Source: an uncultured Cellvibrio sp.
GTDB taxonomy: Bacteria; Pseudomonadota; Gammaproteobacteria; Pseudomonadales; Cellvibrionaceae
Direction of reading: 5' to 3'
Assembly (NCBI GenBank): GCA_937958105.1
Contig: CALFXJ010000021.1
Location: forward strand, 154,301 to 218,300
Length of the DNA: 64,000 nt
The notes beneath the pieces were generated by a model, which worked only from the letters and a program-made list of their open reading frames with translations, searched no databases and was not told where the DNA came from. Below, piece by piece: positions 25,957 to 35,539 of this stretch (position 1 is its first letter; each line of letters starts with the position of its first letter). The translations under genes and the position numbers were made by a program.

Positions 25957-26397
25957 TTATTTCAGCTGTTTTGCAACTGCCGCATCAAGGCTCCAGCGAC
26001 CACCGCCGGAGAATACCAGCGCCACCGCACCGGCCAGCAGCGCCAGACCGAATTCATAACCGTTGTTGCTCATAAACAGCCCGTTACCTATATGAACCGC
26101 GAAGATGGCAACCACCATGGTAAATGCCAGCACCAGGGCTGCAGGCCGGGTCAGCAGGCCAAGCAGCAACAGCAGGCCACCAAAGAATTCGCCGGAACCA
26201 GCCGCAAGCGCCATCAGATAACCCGGCTGCAGACCGATGGAGGCCATCCACTGCCCTGTGCCTTCCAGACCGTAACCGCCAAACCAGCCAAACAGCTTCT
26301 GTGCGCCGTGGGCCATGAAGATAATACCGAGGGGTACACGCAGTACCAGCGATGACCATTGTTGACCCGGGGTGATGATGTCTTTGATTGCGCTCAT
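25957..26397 (-). CDS. DoxX-family membrane protein
   Basis: This 146-residue protein has four membrane helices. The conserved RVPLGIIFMAHGAQKLFGWF, followed by FFGGLLLLLGLLTRPAALVL and VGNGLFMSNNGYEFGLALLA-like helices, matches DoxX. Relatives are linked to thiosulfate/quinone chemistry or redox stress, but a biochemical role is unsettled for most. The ribosome site is GGAG before ATG 26397. It starts the pair with the pirin gene (55-base gap), and its promoter faces the LysR gene, which probably regulates it. Confidence 0.9.
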   Translation of the reverse strand: MSAIKDIITPGQQWSSLVLRVPLGIIFMAHGAQKLFGWFGGYGLEGTGQWMASIGLQPGYLMALAAGSGEFFGGLLLLLGLLTRPAALVLAFTMVVAIFAVHIGNGLFMSNNGYEFGLALLAGAVALVFSGGGRWSLDAAVAKQLK

Positions 26398-26501
26398 GTT
26401 GCTTGCTCCAGAAAAATTGATGAAGTTGCGGTTCGCCGTAAGGCCATTGCCTCAGTGATGATCACTTTAGGCTTGCAACGCTGCGCTTAAAAGCGGAACA
26501 T

Positions 26502-26520
26502 TTTGAGTTGTTAATTCAAA
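26502..26520. promoter_or_regulatory. Candidate LysR-type operator
   Basis: TTTGA (26502-26506) and TCAAA (26516-26520) form an inverted repeat with a 9-base spacer, containing a T-N11-A core as in LysR-type sites. It lies in the 154-base gap between doxX and the divergent LysR gene. Assignment is by form and position only. Confidence 0.4.
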
Positions 26521-26551
26521 TTTTTTGAACAGCTCAGCGGAGGCCGGTTTT

Positions 26552-27454
26552 ATGCACCACGCCATCACTCTGGACGCCCTGCGCGTTCTGGATGCTATTG
26601 ATAAAAAAGGCAGTTTTGGCGCTGCAGCAGAGATGCTGTTCAAGGTGCCTTCGGCCCTTTCTTATACGGTTCAGAAGCTGGAGGCCGAACTTGGTGTCAA
26701 ACTATTTGATCGGTCCCGGCAGCGAGCCCAGCTCACTGCCGCAGGACGGCTGCTGCTCGAAGAAGGCCGCATGCTTCTGCAGGCCACCAGTCGGCTGGAA
26801 GACGCGGTTAAACAGCTGGAGTCCGGCTGGGAGACTCAGCTGCGGATCGCCAAGGACACCATCCTGCCCAATACCCCCCTGCTGCAGCTGATCCCCGCCT
26901 TTCACCAGCTGGAGAAACAGGTCGCCCTTCATATAAGTGAGGAAGTACTGGGCGGCAGCTGGGATGCCCTGATCAGCGACCGCTGTGACCTGACACTGGG
27001 CGTGGGGGGAGAATTTCCTAAAGGGCTGTTCGAATATCGCCTGATGGGGGAAGTGGAGTTTGTCTTTGCCGTAGCCCCGGATCATCCGCTGACACGGCAC
27101 AAAGGGCCGGTGGACGCAGCAGCTATCCGGGCTTTTGCCACCATTGTTGCCGGGGATTCCTCCCTCACCTCACCGCTGCGTTCCAGTGGCTTGCTGGACG
27201 GCCGCCAGACGGTTCGGGTAGCCAATATGGCCGCCAAGATCGATGCTCAGCGGCTCGGGGTCGGGGTGGGATTTCTGGCCCGACACCTGATCCGGGACCT
27301 GTTGGCCAGCGGTGAGCTGGTGGCTCTGCCCTGCAGCGTGCCGCGACCGAATATGCCATTGTACATGGCGTGGCGCAAAGACAACGACGGTAAGGCGCTG
27401 GCCTGGTTTGTTGAGGCCTGTGCAAAAATTAATTGGTTTGCGTCGCAGGATTGA
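26552..27454 (+). CDS. LysR-family transcriptional regulator
   Basis: ATG 26552 follows GGAGG (26539-26543) and gives 300 residues. The helix-turn-helix is in ALRVLDAIDKKGSFGAAAEM and SALSYTVQKLEAELGVKLFD (residues 8-50), followed by a linker helix. The C-terminal substrate-binding fold starts near LRIAKDTILPNTPLLQLI (about residue 95) and includes DLTLGVGGEFPKGLFEYRLM and FVFAVAPDHPLTRH. It is probably an activator of the divergent doxX-pirin pair; the inducer is unknown. The in-frame TTG at 26525 is upstream of the ribosome site and is rejected. Confidence 0.93.
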   Translation: MHHAITLDALRVLDAIDKKGSFGAAAEMLFKVPSALSYTVQKLEAELGVKLFDRSRQRAQLTAAGRLLLEEGRMLLQATSRLEDAVKQLESGWETQLRIAKDTILPNTPLLQLIPAFHQLEKQVALHISEEVLGGSWDALISDRCDLTLGVGGEFPKGLFEYRLMGEVEFVFAVAPDHPLTRHKGPVDAAAIRAFATIVAGDSSLTSPLRSSGLLDGRQTVRVANMAAKIDAQRLGVGVGFLARHLIRDLLASGELVALPCSVPRPNMPLYMAWRKDNDGKALAWFVEACAKINWFASQD

Positions 27455-27577
27455 GGTGTGGCTCTTGTGTCGCCAGGGGCTTGTGCTTAAGGTGGTTTTT
27501 ATCAACCGATGGCGTTTTGTTTGAGAGTGGCGCAGTAGGTTTGCTCAGTCATAATAAAAACGCCAGCTGTCTGAGGG

Positions 27578-27681
27578 TCAGTGGTTGGTCAGGGTGTTTC
27601 GAAAACGCATGAATACATCCCTGTAGCTCTTTCAAGTCATCCATGACTTGAAAGTTTCGAAACGCCCTGACCAACCGCTGA
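27578..27681. repeat. Nested inverted repeat (REP/MITE-like hairpin)
   Basis: Outer arms of 27 bases at 27578-27604 and 27655-27681 are complementary with only two mismatches. Inside, CTTTCAAGTCAT (27629-27640) pairs perfectly with ATGACTTGAAAG (27643-27654) around CC. The region between the left arm and inner stem (27605-27628) holds CATGAATACATCCCTGTAGC. The structure sits between a LysR gene end and the next start, about 100 bases in all. It looks like a dispersed intergenic repeat; copy number cannot be checked here. Confidence 0.75.
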
Positions 27682-27748
27682 TCTGCCACACATACAATCA
27701 GAAAAATAAGCAGAACAATAAAAATGTAAATCCAGGGAGAGTCTGATC

Positions 27749-29878
27749 ATGCCATTCATATCTGGCGCCTTTGCGCGCCTGAACATGCTATTGATGTTAA
27801 TTTTTTTCTACGGCTGCAGCGAACAAAACTCCGCACCGCAAAAGACCGTGCAATATCAACCGGACGTCATCAATCCTGACTACACGGGCGCTATGGTCGA
27901 ACCGCAGACGGGCGCAATTCTGCTCTGGGGAAGCGACGGCGTCATCCGCCGTTCGGAAGATGCGCAACATTGGACATTTATCGCTACCCCAACCACTGCC
28001 AGGTTAAATGACATCCAAGGCAACGAACAGGCCCTGCTTGCCATTGGTGATGACGGGACTTTGCTGCGCTCCACCAATCAGGGGCGCGCCTGGCGGAAGA
28101 TTGCCACAGATACAACGGCGAATTTAAAAACCCTGCGCTACAGCGCGGTTCATAAACGCTGGTTCGCCGCCGGTACCGGCGGGACTTTACTGCGTTCTGA
28201 TGATGAGGGACTGCACTGGCAGAGGGTGGCGCTGGGACGCGGTCTGGATATGCTCGACATAGGAGCTGTTTTTGTCTCCCCGGAAAGCCAACGATTGTTG
28301 CTGGGCGGCTCACGTGGACTATTCGGCTTTTCTGATGACGGCGGTAACAGCTGGCAGGTAATGCAGCTGGATCTGGACACGCCGTTGAGTGACTTTTATC
28401 AGTTCAACAATATTCTCGTCGCCACCAGCGCTTACGGAAAATTACTGGTATCCCGCGATGAGGGTGACAGCTGGCAGTTGATTGAAACGGATGGCCAGGC
28501 TTTTTTTAATCACAGCACGTTCGATCGGGAACACAATGTGTTTCTGCTGGCGACGCATAACGGAAAAGTCCTGCGCACCGCGGACAATGCAGATACCTGG
28601 CAGCTGATCGATGCGCCCTACAACGGCGTTATGAATTATCTCGCGCGAGTTGTTTTTGACAGTACACAAAAATCTCTACGGGTTTTTGGTCACTATGGCA
28701 CCCATCTGGTATCGCAGGATGGAGGACTGACCTGGAATGCACTGAACACGGCGCAACACGCACCCTTCGATGATGTGTTAACCCTGCCGGATGGAAAGAC
28801 TTTCATCGGCTTCGGACGCGGAGGGCTGCTGAGCATTTCCAGGGATTCGGGCAACAATTGGCAGCAACACCAGTCACAACTGGATATTTATTGGCGCACG
28901 GCCCTGGTGACCTCCACGGGCAGTTGGATGCTGGCGGGTGAGCTGGGCTATGTACTGCGCTCCGTTGATCAGGGCAAGCACTGGCAGCTGGTCGACATCC
29001 CTTACACCAATCCCATGACGCCGCCGACCTATCGCGCAATGATCGAAGAGCCGCACACCCGCGCCCTGATTGCCGCCGGCCCCACCGGAACTATCCTGCG
29101 CTCAGCCGATGACGGTGCCAGCTGGCAGGAGGTGCATTACACCGCTTTCGATGACGGTGAAGCCTTTACCGATTTGTTAATCGATCCTGTGCATGAACAC
29201 ATCATCGCCGTCGAAGCCGATGGCCGTCATTATTTATCAACGGATCACGGTCAAAGTTGGACGTTATCGCGCATCGACAGTGAAAGAAAATTCTGGCATG
29301 GCAGCGTGTTAACGAACCAGCAAGGAAGTGTCATCCTGATTACCGGTCAAGCCGGCGTCGCGGCGCGCAGCAGAGACGGAGGTAACAACTGGGAGCTGAT
29401 CAACACGGAAACGTCTGCCGATTTGTTTGGCAGCTTCGCCGACACCACCCATCAACAATTATTTTTGCTCGGAGCACAGGGCACCCTGTTACGCTCGCGC
29501 GATCAAGGACAGCACTGGGAAAAGATGGAACTGCCAGTCCCAAGTGATCTGCGCCGCATGATTATCGATCCTGCAACAAACGCCCTGCTCGCCTTCGGCG
29601 GCGACGGCACCCTCTTGCGCTCCACCGACGGTGGACAAAACTGGCAACAGGTAGCCAGTAACACAACACAGGAATTGCGCGATGCGGTTCTTGAACCCAA
29701 AACCGGACACCTGCTGATCACCGGCCGCGATGGCAAAGTTATCCGCTCCGCCGACGGCGGCATCAGTTGGCAACCCCTCCCCACCCACACCGCCAGCCAC
29801 TTCCGCAGCATAGCGGCAGATCCCAAAAGCGGTGCATTGATCGCCGTGGGTGAGCGGATTGTGCAGATGAAGTTTTGA
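27749..29878 (+). CDS. Lipoprotein with 15 Asp-box (BNR) repeats, beta-propeller
   Basis: This 709-residue protein has a signal with lipobox FFYGC, so it is probably lipid-anchored. The mature part is made of repeats of about 43-45 residues, each ending in an Asp-box of the form S.D.G..W (for example RSTNQGRAW, RSDDEGLHW, FSDDGGNSW, RSVDQGKHW, RSADDGASW, RSRDGGNNW, RSTDGGQNW). I count 15. This indicates one or two beta-propellers like YCF48/sialidase-type repeat proteins. No sialidase active site (Arg triad with FRIP) is visible, so a binding or scaffold role is more likely. The ribosome site is GGGAGAG. It is not clearly part of the sugar locus on its right, which runs on the opposite strand. 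Confidence 0.9.
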   Translation: MPFISGAFARLNMLLMLIFFYGCSEQNSAPQKTVQYQPDVINPDYTGAMVEPQTGAILLWGSDGVIRRSEDAQHWTFIATPTTARLNDIQGNEQALLAIGDDGTLLRSTNQGRAWRKIATDTTANLKTLRYSAVHKRWFAAGTGGTLLRSDDEGLHWQRVALGRGLDMLDIGAVFVSPESQRLLLGGSRGLFGFSDDGGNSWQVMQLDLDTPLSDFYQFNNILVATSAYGKLLVSRDEGDSWQLIETDGQAFFNHSTFDREHNVFLLATHNGKVLRTADNADTWQLIDAPYNGVMNYLARVVFDSTQKSLRVFGHYGTHLVSQDGGLTWNALNTAQHAPFDDVLTLPDGKTFIGFGRGGLLSISRDSGNNWQQHQSQLDIYWRTALVTSTGSWMLAGELGYVLRSVDQGKHWQLVDIPYTNPMTPPTYRAMIEEPHTRALIAAGPTGTILRSADDGASWQEVHYTAFDDGEAFTDLLIDPVHEHIIAVEADGRHYLSTDHGQSWTLSRIDSERKFWHGSVLTNQQGSVILITGQAGVAARSRDGGNNWELINTETSADLFGSFADTTHQQLFLLGAQGTLLRSRDQGQHWEKMELPVPSDLRRMIIDPATNALLAFGGDGTLLRSTDGGQNWQQVASNTTQELRDAVLEPKTGHLLITGRDGKVIRSADGGISWQPLPTHTASHFRSIAADPKSGALIAVGERIVQMKF

Positions 29879-29910
29879 GTTCACCTGCACTGTCTGATTT
29901 GACATGCGGT

Positions 29911-31566
29911 CTAGTGAGTCAATGGTTCCACCGTAAAGAATTCAAAATCGCCGTAACGCGTTGGGTCTGTTGGTGTGTCGCTGGCGCTGAAGAGTCCGAT
30001 CTTTCCGCCTACCCAGCGGCCGCGGTCGGCGCGGAACAGGCCGCTGACGGTGGTGAAGTGTTTGCCGTCGAGGCTGTAGGAGAATTCAGTCTTGCCTTCC
30101 TCCCGCATCTCGGCGCGCAGGTAAATTGAATCCGTGTCCATGGTTTTGCGGAAGCGGATTCTTTCAGCGCGATCGCTCATCGCATCGTAACAGGTGGCGT
30201 AAACCAATTGCGTTTCGTCGCCTTCTTTACGCAGACCTATCCAGCCGTAATGAAAACCATAAATTAAAAGTCCTGCACGGTCGCCGGTGGTTGTGCCACT
30301 TAAAGTCAGGCGCGTAGTAACGGAGAATTCCGGAGCAGGAATTTTCTGCAGCAGCAGAGAGGCCTGCGGCCACAGACTTTTCTTTTGCACAGCCACCGGG
30401 TCGTATTGACTGTACAGGCGCAGCTGTCCCGGGTTTGCTGACAACGAGTACCAGTCCGCTTTCCAATTCGCATTCCACTGCCATTGCAAACCCAGTTGCT
30501 GATCAGAAAAAGAGTCACTGGTAGCAGGCACTTTGATTGGGAAACCCTCTATCGGTTTACGATGGCGCGCAACCGGTTCGCCTACGCCAGCGGCGTTGAT
30601 GTTCTGCCCGATCTCTGGCCAGTCATTATTCCAGCGCATGGGCTGCAGATGCAGGATGCGTCCGTAAACGCCTTTGTCCTGAAAATGAAAAAACCAGTCA
30701 TCCCCCTGCGGTGTCTGCACCCAGGCGCCCTGGTGCGGACCATTCACTGGCGTGTTGCCCTGCTCCAGCACGATGCGGTCTTCATAAGGACCGTAAATAT
30801 TTTTTGCGCGGAAGACACTTTGCCAGCCCGGCGCTACACCACCCGCAGGCGCAAAGATGTAGTAGTAACCATTACGCTTGTAAAGTTTTGGCCCTTCCAG
30901 TGCGCGATATTCCGGCAGCTGATCGCCGTCGACTACGACGGGTGCTTCATCATCCAGAATATGGCGCGCGTCCGGCGACATACGACGCAGCGTCAGCTTG
31001 TTGCTGATTCCGGCACGACTCGCAGCCCAGGCATGCAGCAGATATGCATTGCCGTCGTCGTCCCAGAAAGGTGTGGGATCAATCAGTCCCTTGCCGGGTA
31101 GAAGCAGATGGGGTTCACTCCAGGGACCGGTAAAATTTTCCGCCTGATACATGTAGATACCTACATCCGGGTCGCCATAGAAAATCCAGAATTTATTGTC
31201 GTGATAACGCAGCGTCGGTGCCCAGACACCGCCGCCATGCTGCGGACGCGCATGGACATCCAAGGGTGTCTGCTGTTGGAACACATGACCTGCCAGCTCC
31301 CAGTTGACCATGTCGTTAGAGATCAGCAAAGGCAACCCGGGAGCGCTGTTGAAGCTGGACGCTGTCATGTAATAGGTATCACCGACACGAATAACGTCCG
31401 GGTCGGAATAATCCGCGTGCAATACCGGGTTCTGGTATTCGCCATTACCCAGATCAGCAACCCAGGCATGTTGGAGTTGCGCGTTCTGCTGAGCACAGCC
31501 TGTTAAGCCCAGCCAGATGGCAGCGGCCATTAGAAAGTTTTTTTGCAAAGATTTTTTGAACATCAT
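29911..31566 (-). CDS. GH43-family glycoside hydrolase lipoprotein (xylosidase/arabinofuranosidase-like)
   Basis: This is a five-bladed propeller hydrolase that removes xylose or arabinose units from side chains. The start is ATG 31566 or 31563 (551 or 550 residues), with a signal and lipobox GLTGC. Catalytic residues are readable: base Asp in HADYSDPDVIR (about residue 55), pKa-modulating Asp in LLPGKGLIDPTPFWDDD, and acid Glu in YRALEGPKLYKR (about 225). A C-terminal beta-sandwich of about 190 residues follows (FSDQQLGLQWQWNANWKADW), as in the GH43 group with a GH43_C2-type domain (GH43_12-like by pattern). It is the last gene of the leftward sugar operon, beginning 14 bases after the LamG gene's stop. 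Confidence 0.93.
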   Translation of the reverse strand: MMFKKSLQKNFLMAAAIWLGLTGCAQQNAQLQHAWVADLGNGEYQNPVLHADYSDPDVIRVGDTYYMTASSFNSAPGLPLLISNDMVNWELAGHVFQQQTPLDVHARPQHGGGVWAPTLRYHDNKFWIFYGDPDVGIYMYQAENFTGPWSEPHLLLPGKGLIDPTPFWDDDGNAYLLHAWAASRAGISNKLTLRRMSPDARHILDDEAPVVVDGDQLPEYRALEGPKLYKRNGYYYIFAPAGGVAPGWQSVFRAKNIYGPYEDRIVLEQGNTPVNGPHQGAWVQTPQGDDWFFHFQDKGVYGRILHLQPMRWNNDWPEIGQNINAAGVGEPVARHRKPIEGFPIKVPATSDSFSDQQLGLQWQWNANWKADWYSLSANPGQLRLYSQYDPVAVQKKSLWPQASLLLQKIPAPEFSVTTRLTLSGTTTGDRAGLLIYGFHYGWIGLRKEGDETQLVYATCYDAMSDRAERIRFRKTMDTDSIYLRAEMREEGKTEFSYSLDGKHFTTVSGLFRADRGRWVGGKIGLFSASDTPTDPTRYGDFEFFTVEPLTH

Positions 31567-31580
31567 ATTTCTACTTCTTG

Positions 31581-34500
31581 TTACTGAATAATTGTCCACT
31601 GACTGGAGTCCAGCTGATTGTTCAGCCGGGTTACTTCGTCCGCATTGCCCACCAGCGCCACCTTCACGCGCGCACCTTCTGCATTAAATCCGCGCGGTAA
31701 TTTCAGCTGCAGCTGTGTGGTCTTAGGCAGCAGATCTTTCGGTGCAGCCAGCGGAGGAATACTGGCCCGCTGAGCTTCCCTGCCCTGCTGATCCTCCACA
31801 ATCACTACGCCTTCCGGTGCATCCAGATGGCCGAGACTGTGCACGGTAACGCTGAGTTGATTGCCTTTGAGGGTGACGTCGCCGCGCCCGATACCCAGAT
31901 CTGGACGTTGCTCCACCGGCGCGCTTTCTTCAAGCAGCTGCATATCAATGATCAGGGTGGTCTTCGGTGGAAAGGTGACGTCCAGCGTGCGGTTTTTTTC
32001 GAAGTGCACACGCTGCTGCCGGATTGCTTTATCTATCGAGTCATCGCCATCTTTATCAATGCCGATGCGTAGCTGCCATTCACCCGCAGTGATGTTCCAG
32101 CCCATCATGTTCGCCGTTTGCGGTTTATCACTGCGGTTGTAGGCAATCACTTTGAACTGGTGAGGCTGTGCGCGCGGCATCAGCAAAGCCACCTGCATTG
32201 CGCCTTCCGGATCGTCAAAACGCCAGCTGACGCGATGCCCTGGATAGGTACGGTTGCGACTCAGGGCGATGCCACCCAGACGCGCGCGTTGCAAAAGATC
32301 GTGCCGCGCTTCCACGCGATCGGTCCACCAGTGACCTTCGGTATTAAAGTACATGGACTGAGATTTCTGGCGGATTGCATCGGCGTAGAGTTGTTCGAGA
32401 TAACGTTTATCCCCTGTAGTTTCCCAAGCGATAAAGTTTTCAAAATCCTGATTCGGACCTGCATCGGCCGTGAGCGCCCTGCCCCAGGTGTCTCGCTTAT
32501 CCAGTGCATCAATAAAGTTGTCATTCAAGCGCGATAACGCGCTGATACCGTTGCGCGCTATCCGGTAATCCAGCACCTTCAGATAATCTGCCTTGCCGGT
32601 CCAGTGCCAGGCGGCCCAGAAGAAGTTCGGCAGATCTCCCGCGCCCGCACCACGGATCATCTCGCCACCGCGCGTTTCGCCGGTACGCCAGTTGATTTCA
32701 TTTGGCAGCACCCACTGACCGTCCTCGGCGGTGTAGCCATAAGCCAGATAGCCATCTGCTGTTTCGGTAACTAATTTCCGGCTGCGCTCATCGGCATTAA
32801 ATTCGCCCAGCATGATGGCCGGATGCAGGATAGGAAACGAATAAGGTTTCTGCCATTCCCAGTTGCCGTCGCGATAGATTTTTTTACCGCTGAACCAGTT
32901 GCTGGAGAACAAACGGTTGCCCTGTGGATTTACGGTAATGATGTCGTAAAGCGCGTTTACCGTTTCCATCAGGCGTTCCGTCGCCAGAGGATCGCCCCAG
33001 TTCAACAGAAGCAAGGCACTGTTGGTGTTGATGCCTTCTTCGTATACATGCAGCTCGTCGGTTTCAATAGTACTCAGACCATTGGTAAACATGCCGTTGT
33101 TGTACGCCGCATCTGCAAGCGCTGTAATGGATGCATTAATTTTGTCGGGATCAACACCCATCAATGCCAGACCAGGCCATTGCTGCACCATATCGGAATC
33201 ATCCGAGATGCCGCCTCCGAAATCTCCGTAGTCCACCTGCCGTTCATCAATCCACCAGTTGATGTGGTGGCGGATCAGCCGCAGCTCTTCCAGCTGACGG
33301 AATGCCCATAATGGAACATCCTCCGGCGCCTGAGGCTGTTCAAAAGGAATGGGACTCTGGCTGCGGTAGCTCATGTAATTCCAATAGAGACGGCCCAGCT
33401 CATGATCCGGGTCGACCCGCAGCAGATCGGTGATGTCGCGATGCGCGCGGCGATACAATTGCTGACGCTGCGAGGTGGTATGTTCTTCCACCAGAAAGCC
33501 CCAGTTATCGCGCACTTGATTAAACCGGTCAGCCGTGTGTTCTGCCATGGCTTCCTTACGTGGTTTGAAGACCAGACGGATCTCTGCACCGTCCAGTGCA
33601 AGGCTGTTAAACTCCGGCGACGCTGATGCAATGGTGAGATAAAAACTGTCGTCGGTCAGGATGCGGTCGCGCACATCCAGCCACAGTGTGTGCGGCTGAT
33701 CGGGTTGCACGGACACGGAAACATCCATCAAATCCCGCGCCGGCCAGATGGGATCTTTAATGCGGATGTTGAGCGGGATCGCGCCTTTGTGGGTGGGTTT
33801 CAGCGAGAGCGGCGGAAGATCAATGGCGATACCGTCCAGCCCGTCGTACATGTTCTCCCAGCCATAAGCCCAGCTGCGGGTAAGTGCCTTGCCCGCCGGT
33901 GGATGACTGACGCTGGATGGAATCAACACATGAACCAGCGGTTGATAATCCGTCACGTCCACCGACCGCTTACGCACCGATGCGCCCCGCGGTACAGCAG
34001 CCACAGTTGCGCGCTCCTCCGCAGGAAAACGACCCGCAATAAACGCGCGCAAGGGCGCAAGGTTATCGAAATCCGGCGCGACGTCGGCGCGAATGGTGTA
34101 GCGCAATTTTACGGTGCCTTCCGGCTCGGGCTGATCACTCACATGATACGCCCAGATTTCCTGGATCGGCGTTTCTGCTTCACGGTTACTGAACCGCAGC
34201 TGACCACCATTGACCGGCTTGATATCGTAGACGCTGCGCACCGGCCCCTGGGGCCGCTTCGCCAGGGTTTTAAACGAACCCTGTTCCTGCTGACGATACT
34301 GCAACTCACCAAAGGCTGCGCCGCGAATTTCAATGCGATTGACGGGCTCGGCGGGCAGCGTCAGATCAAAATTCTTTCCGCCTTCAACGTAGGTATTCCA
34401 ATCCGGCAACTGAAAATAATCATCGCGCCCCGGCAGACGCGAGCGATTGTACACACCGGGCCAGGTGGTTTCCGCAATACCATCCGTGCCCTTCCACATC

Positions 34501-35456
34501 CACTGCTTAAGGTCGCGGGTATCGGCAAATTCAATCTTGCGGATACTGGTCGTGCCCGCGTTCAATACCGGCGGCGGATTACGCCCCTCCCAACCGTGAC
34601 GATACTGCCAGGCGGCTGATGATGTACTGGCAGTAATCGCTTCAGCAGACTGCGCCACCTGATTCTCCGCCACCGCGCGCGCGCCTGCTGCATCCAGCAT
34701 GCGATCGTAAATTCGCAACTCGGCAATATCACTGCCGCGTAAAAAGTTGTAGCGACTCTGCACCTGATGGGGCGACATCACCCGGCCGGCCAGACCAAAC
34801 TGGTCCAGGCCGCTGTCAAAATCCGCGCTGGCAAAACGCGTGCTGATTTTTTTCTGCACCGCTTCGCGACCGTTTACATATAACACCACACCGCGCGTTT
34901 CGTCCCAAGCAAACGCCAGGTGCACCCACTCATCCGGTTTGGGCGTTTCGGGCATGCGATAAGACACGCGCGTGCGCGCAAGATTGGCATCGGTGACAAA
35001 CGCATCGAAACCTTCACCGTTCCAATCAATACGCAGCCAGGCCATATCCCAGCTGCTGTGATCGGCATAACCAACGCGGAAGATAACAAAGGGGGCCTGC
35101 GTGACGGGATAGCGCGAACGCCAGAAGAACGACAAGGTGCCACGCTGCGCGTAGATATTTCCCGGCGCATTCCAGCTGAGCACGCCGTCATCAGCCCATT
35201 CAATGGCCCAGTCGGGTTTTCCGTCGGGGCCGGGGATGCCGGTCTGGGTGCGTTTGATCTGATCTCGAAAATTCGGCTGTGCTTCACCGGCGGCGATGTC
35301 GGCGGTGAGATTTTCTTTGGCACTGACGTAGAAGAGCAGTTGCGGGACGTCTGCATGTGCGATGCTTGTGTGCAGGGTGAATGCGGTGCTTATACACAGA
35401 ATGTTGTTGATGATCTTCTGCGATAGGTTTTTGAAGAGGCTTGCCACGTCATTCAT
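31581..35456 (-). CDS. Very large secreted LamG protein, putative novel polysaccharide-active enzyme
   Basis: This 1291-residue secreted protein has a signal peptide (about residues 1-35). Residues 37-255 form a LamG/concanavalin-like domain (WRSRYPVTQAPFVIFRVGYA, DEWVHLAFAWDETRGVVLYV NG). A beta-rich middle follows. A helical region of about residues 640-1085 looks like an alpha/alpha toroid: QFRQLEELRLIRHHINWWID-type helices, DSDMVQQWPGLALMG (about 755), EINWRTGETRGGEMIRGAGA (about 925) and TEGHWWTDRVEARHD (about 1045). A CARDB-like C-terminal beta domain ends it. I recognise no CAZy family. Conserved Asp, Glu and Trp positions in the toroid are compatible with a hydrolase or lyase. Its place between two esterases and a GH43 supports a role in plant polysaccharide breakdown. 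Confidence 0.85.
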   Translation of the reverse strand: MNDVASLFKNLSQKIINNILCISTAFTLHTSIAHADVPQLLFYVSAKENLTADIAAGEAQPNFRDQIKRTQTGIPGPDGKPDWAIEWADDGVLSWNAPGNIYAQRGTLSFFWRSRYPVTQAPFVIFRVGYADHSSWDMAWLRIDWNGEGFDAFVTDANLARTRVSYRMPETPKPDEWVHLAFAWDETRGVVLYVNGREAVQKKISTRFASADFDSGLDQFGLAGRVMSPHQVQSRYNFLRGSDIAELRIYDRMLDAAGARAVAENQVAQSAEAITASTSSAAWQYRHGWEGRNPPPVLNAGTTSIRKIEFADTRDLKQWMWKGTDGIAETTWPGVYNRSRLPGRDDYFQLPDWNTYVEGGKNFDLTLPAEPVNRIEIRGAAFGELQYRQQEQGSFKTLAKRPQGPVRSVYDIKPVNGGQLRFSNREAETPIQEIWAYHVSDQPEPEGTVKLRYTIRADVAPDFDNLAPLRAFIAGRFPAEERATVAAVPRGASVRKRSVDVTDYQPLVHVLIPSSVSHPPAGKALTRSWAYGWENMYDGLDGIAIDLPPLSLKPTHKGAIPLNIRIKDPIWPARDLMDVSVSVQPDQPHTLWLDVRDRILTDDSFYLTIASASPEFNSLALDGAEIRLVFKPRKEAMAEHTADRFNQVRDNWGFLVEEHTTSQRQQLYRRAHRDITDLLRVDPDHELGRLYWNYMSYRSQSPIPFEQPQAPEDVPLWAFRQLEELRLIRHHINWWIDERQVDYGDFGGGISDDSDMVQQWPGLALMGVDPDKINASITALADAAYNNGMFTNGLSTIETDELHVYEEGINTNSALLLLNWGDPLATERLMETVNALYDIITVNPQGNRLFSSNWFSGKKIYRDGNWEWQKPYSFPILHPAIMLGEFNADERSRKLVTETADGYLAYGYTAEDGQWVLPNEINWRTGETRGGEMIRGAGAGDLPNFFWAAWHWTGKADYLKVLDYRIARNGISALSRLNDNFIDALDKRDTWGRALTADAGPNQDFENFIAWETTGDKRYLEQLYADAIRQKSQSMYFNTEGHWWTDRVEARHDLLQRARLGGIALSRNRTYPGHRVSWRFDDPEGAMQVALLMPRAQPHQFKVIAYNRSDKPQTANMMGWNITAGEWQLRIGIDKDGDDSIDKAIRQQRVHFEKNRTLDVTFPPKTTLIIDMQLLEESAPVEQRPDLGIGRGDVTLKGNQLSVTVHSLGHLDAPEGVVIVEDQQGREAQRASIPPLAAPKDLLPKTTQLQLKLPRGFNAEGARVKVALVGNADEVTRLNNQLDSSQWTIIQ

Positions 35457-35539
35457 CAGATTACATCTCTTTTCTGCTAATTATTAAGGGCCGGGTTCAG
35501 TTACCGGCCGGCAAATATCTGCCCTACCAACGAAATTTT

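Noticed and set aside
25411..26355. Plus-strand open frame of 314 codons opposite pirin and doxX
   Set aside because: Runs antisense across two recognisable genes and their gap.
33690..34619. Plus-strand open frame of 309 codons opposite the LamG gene
   Set aside because: Shadow of the 1291-codon frame, no family resemblance.
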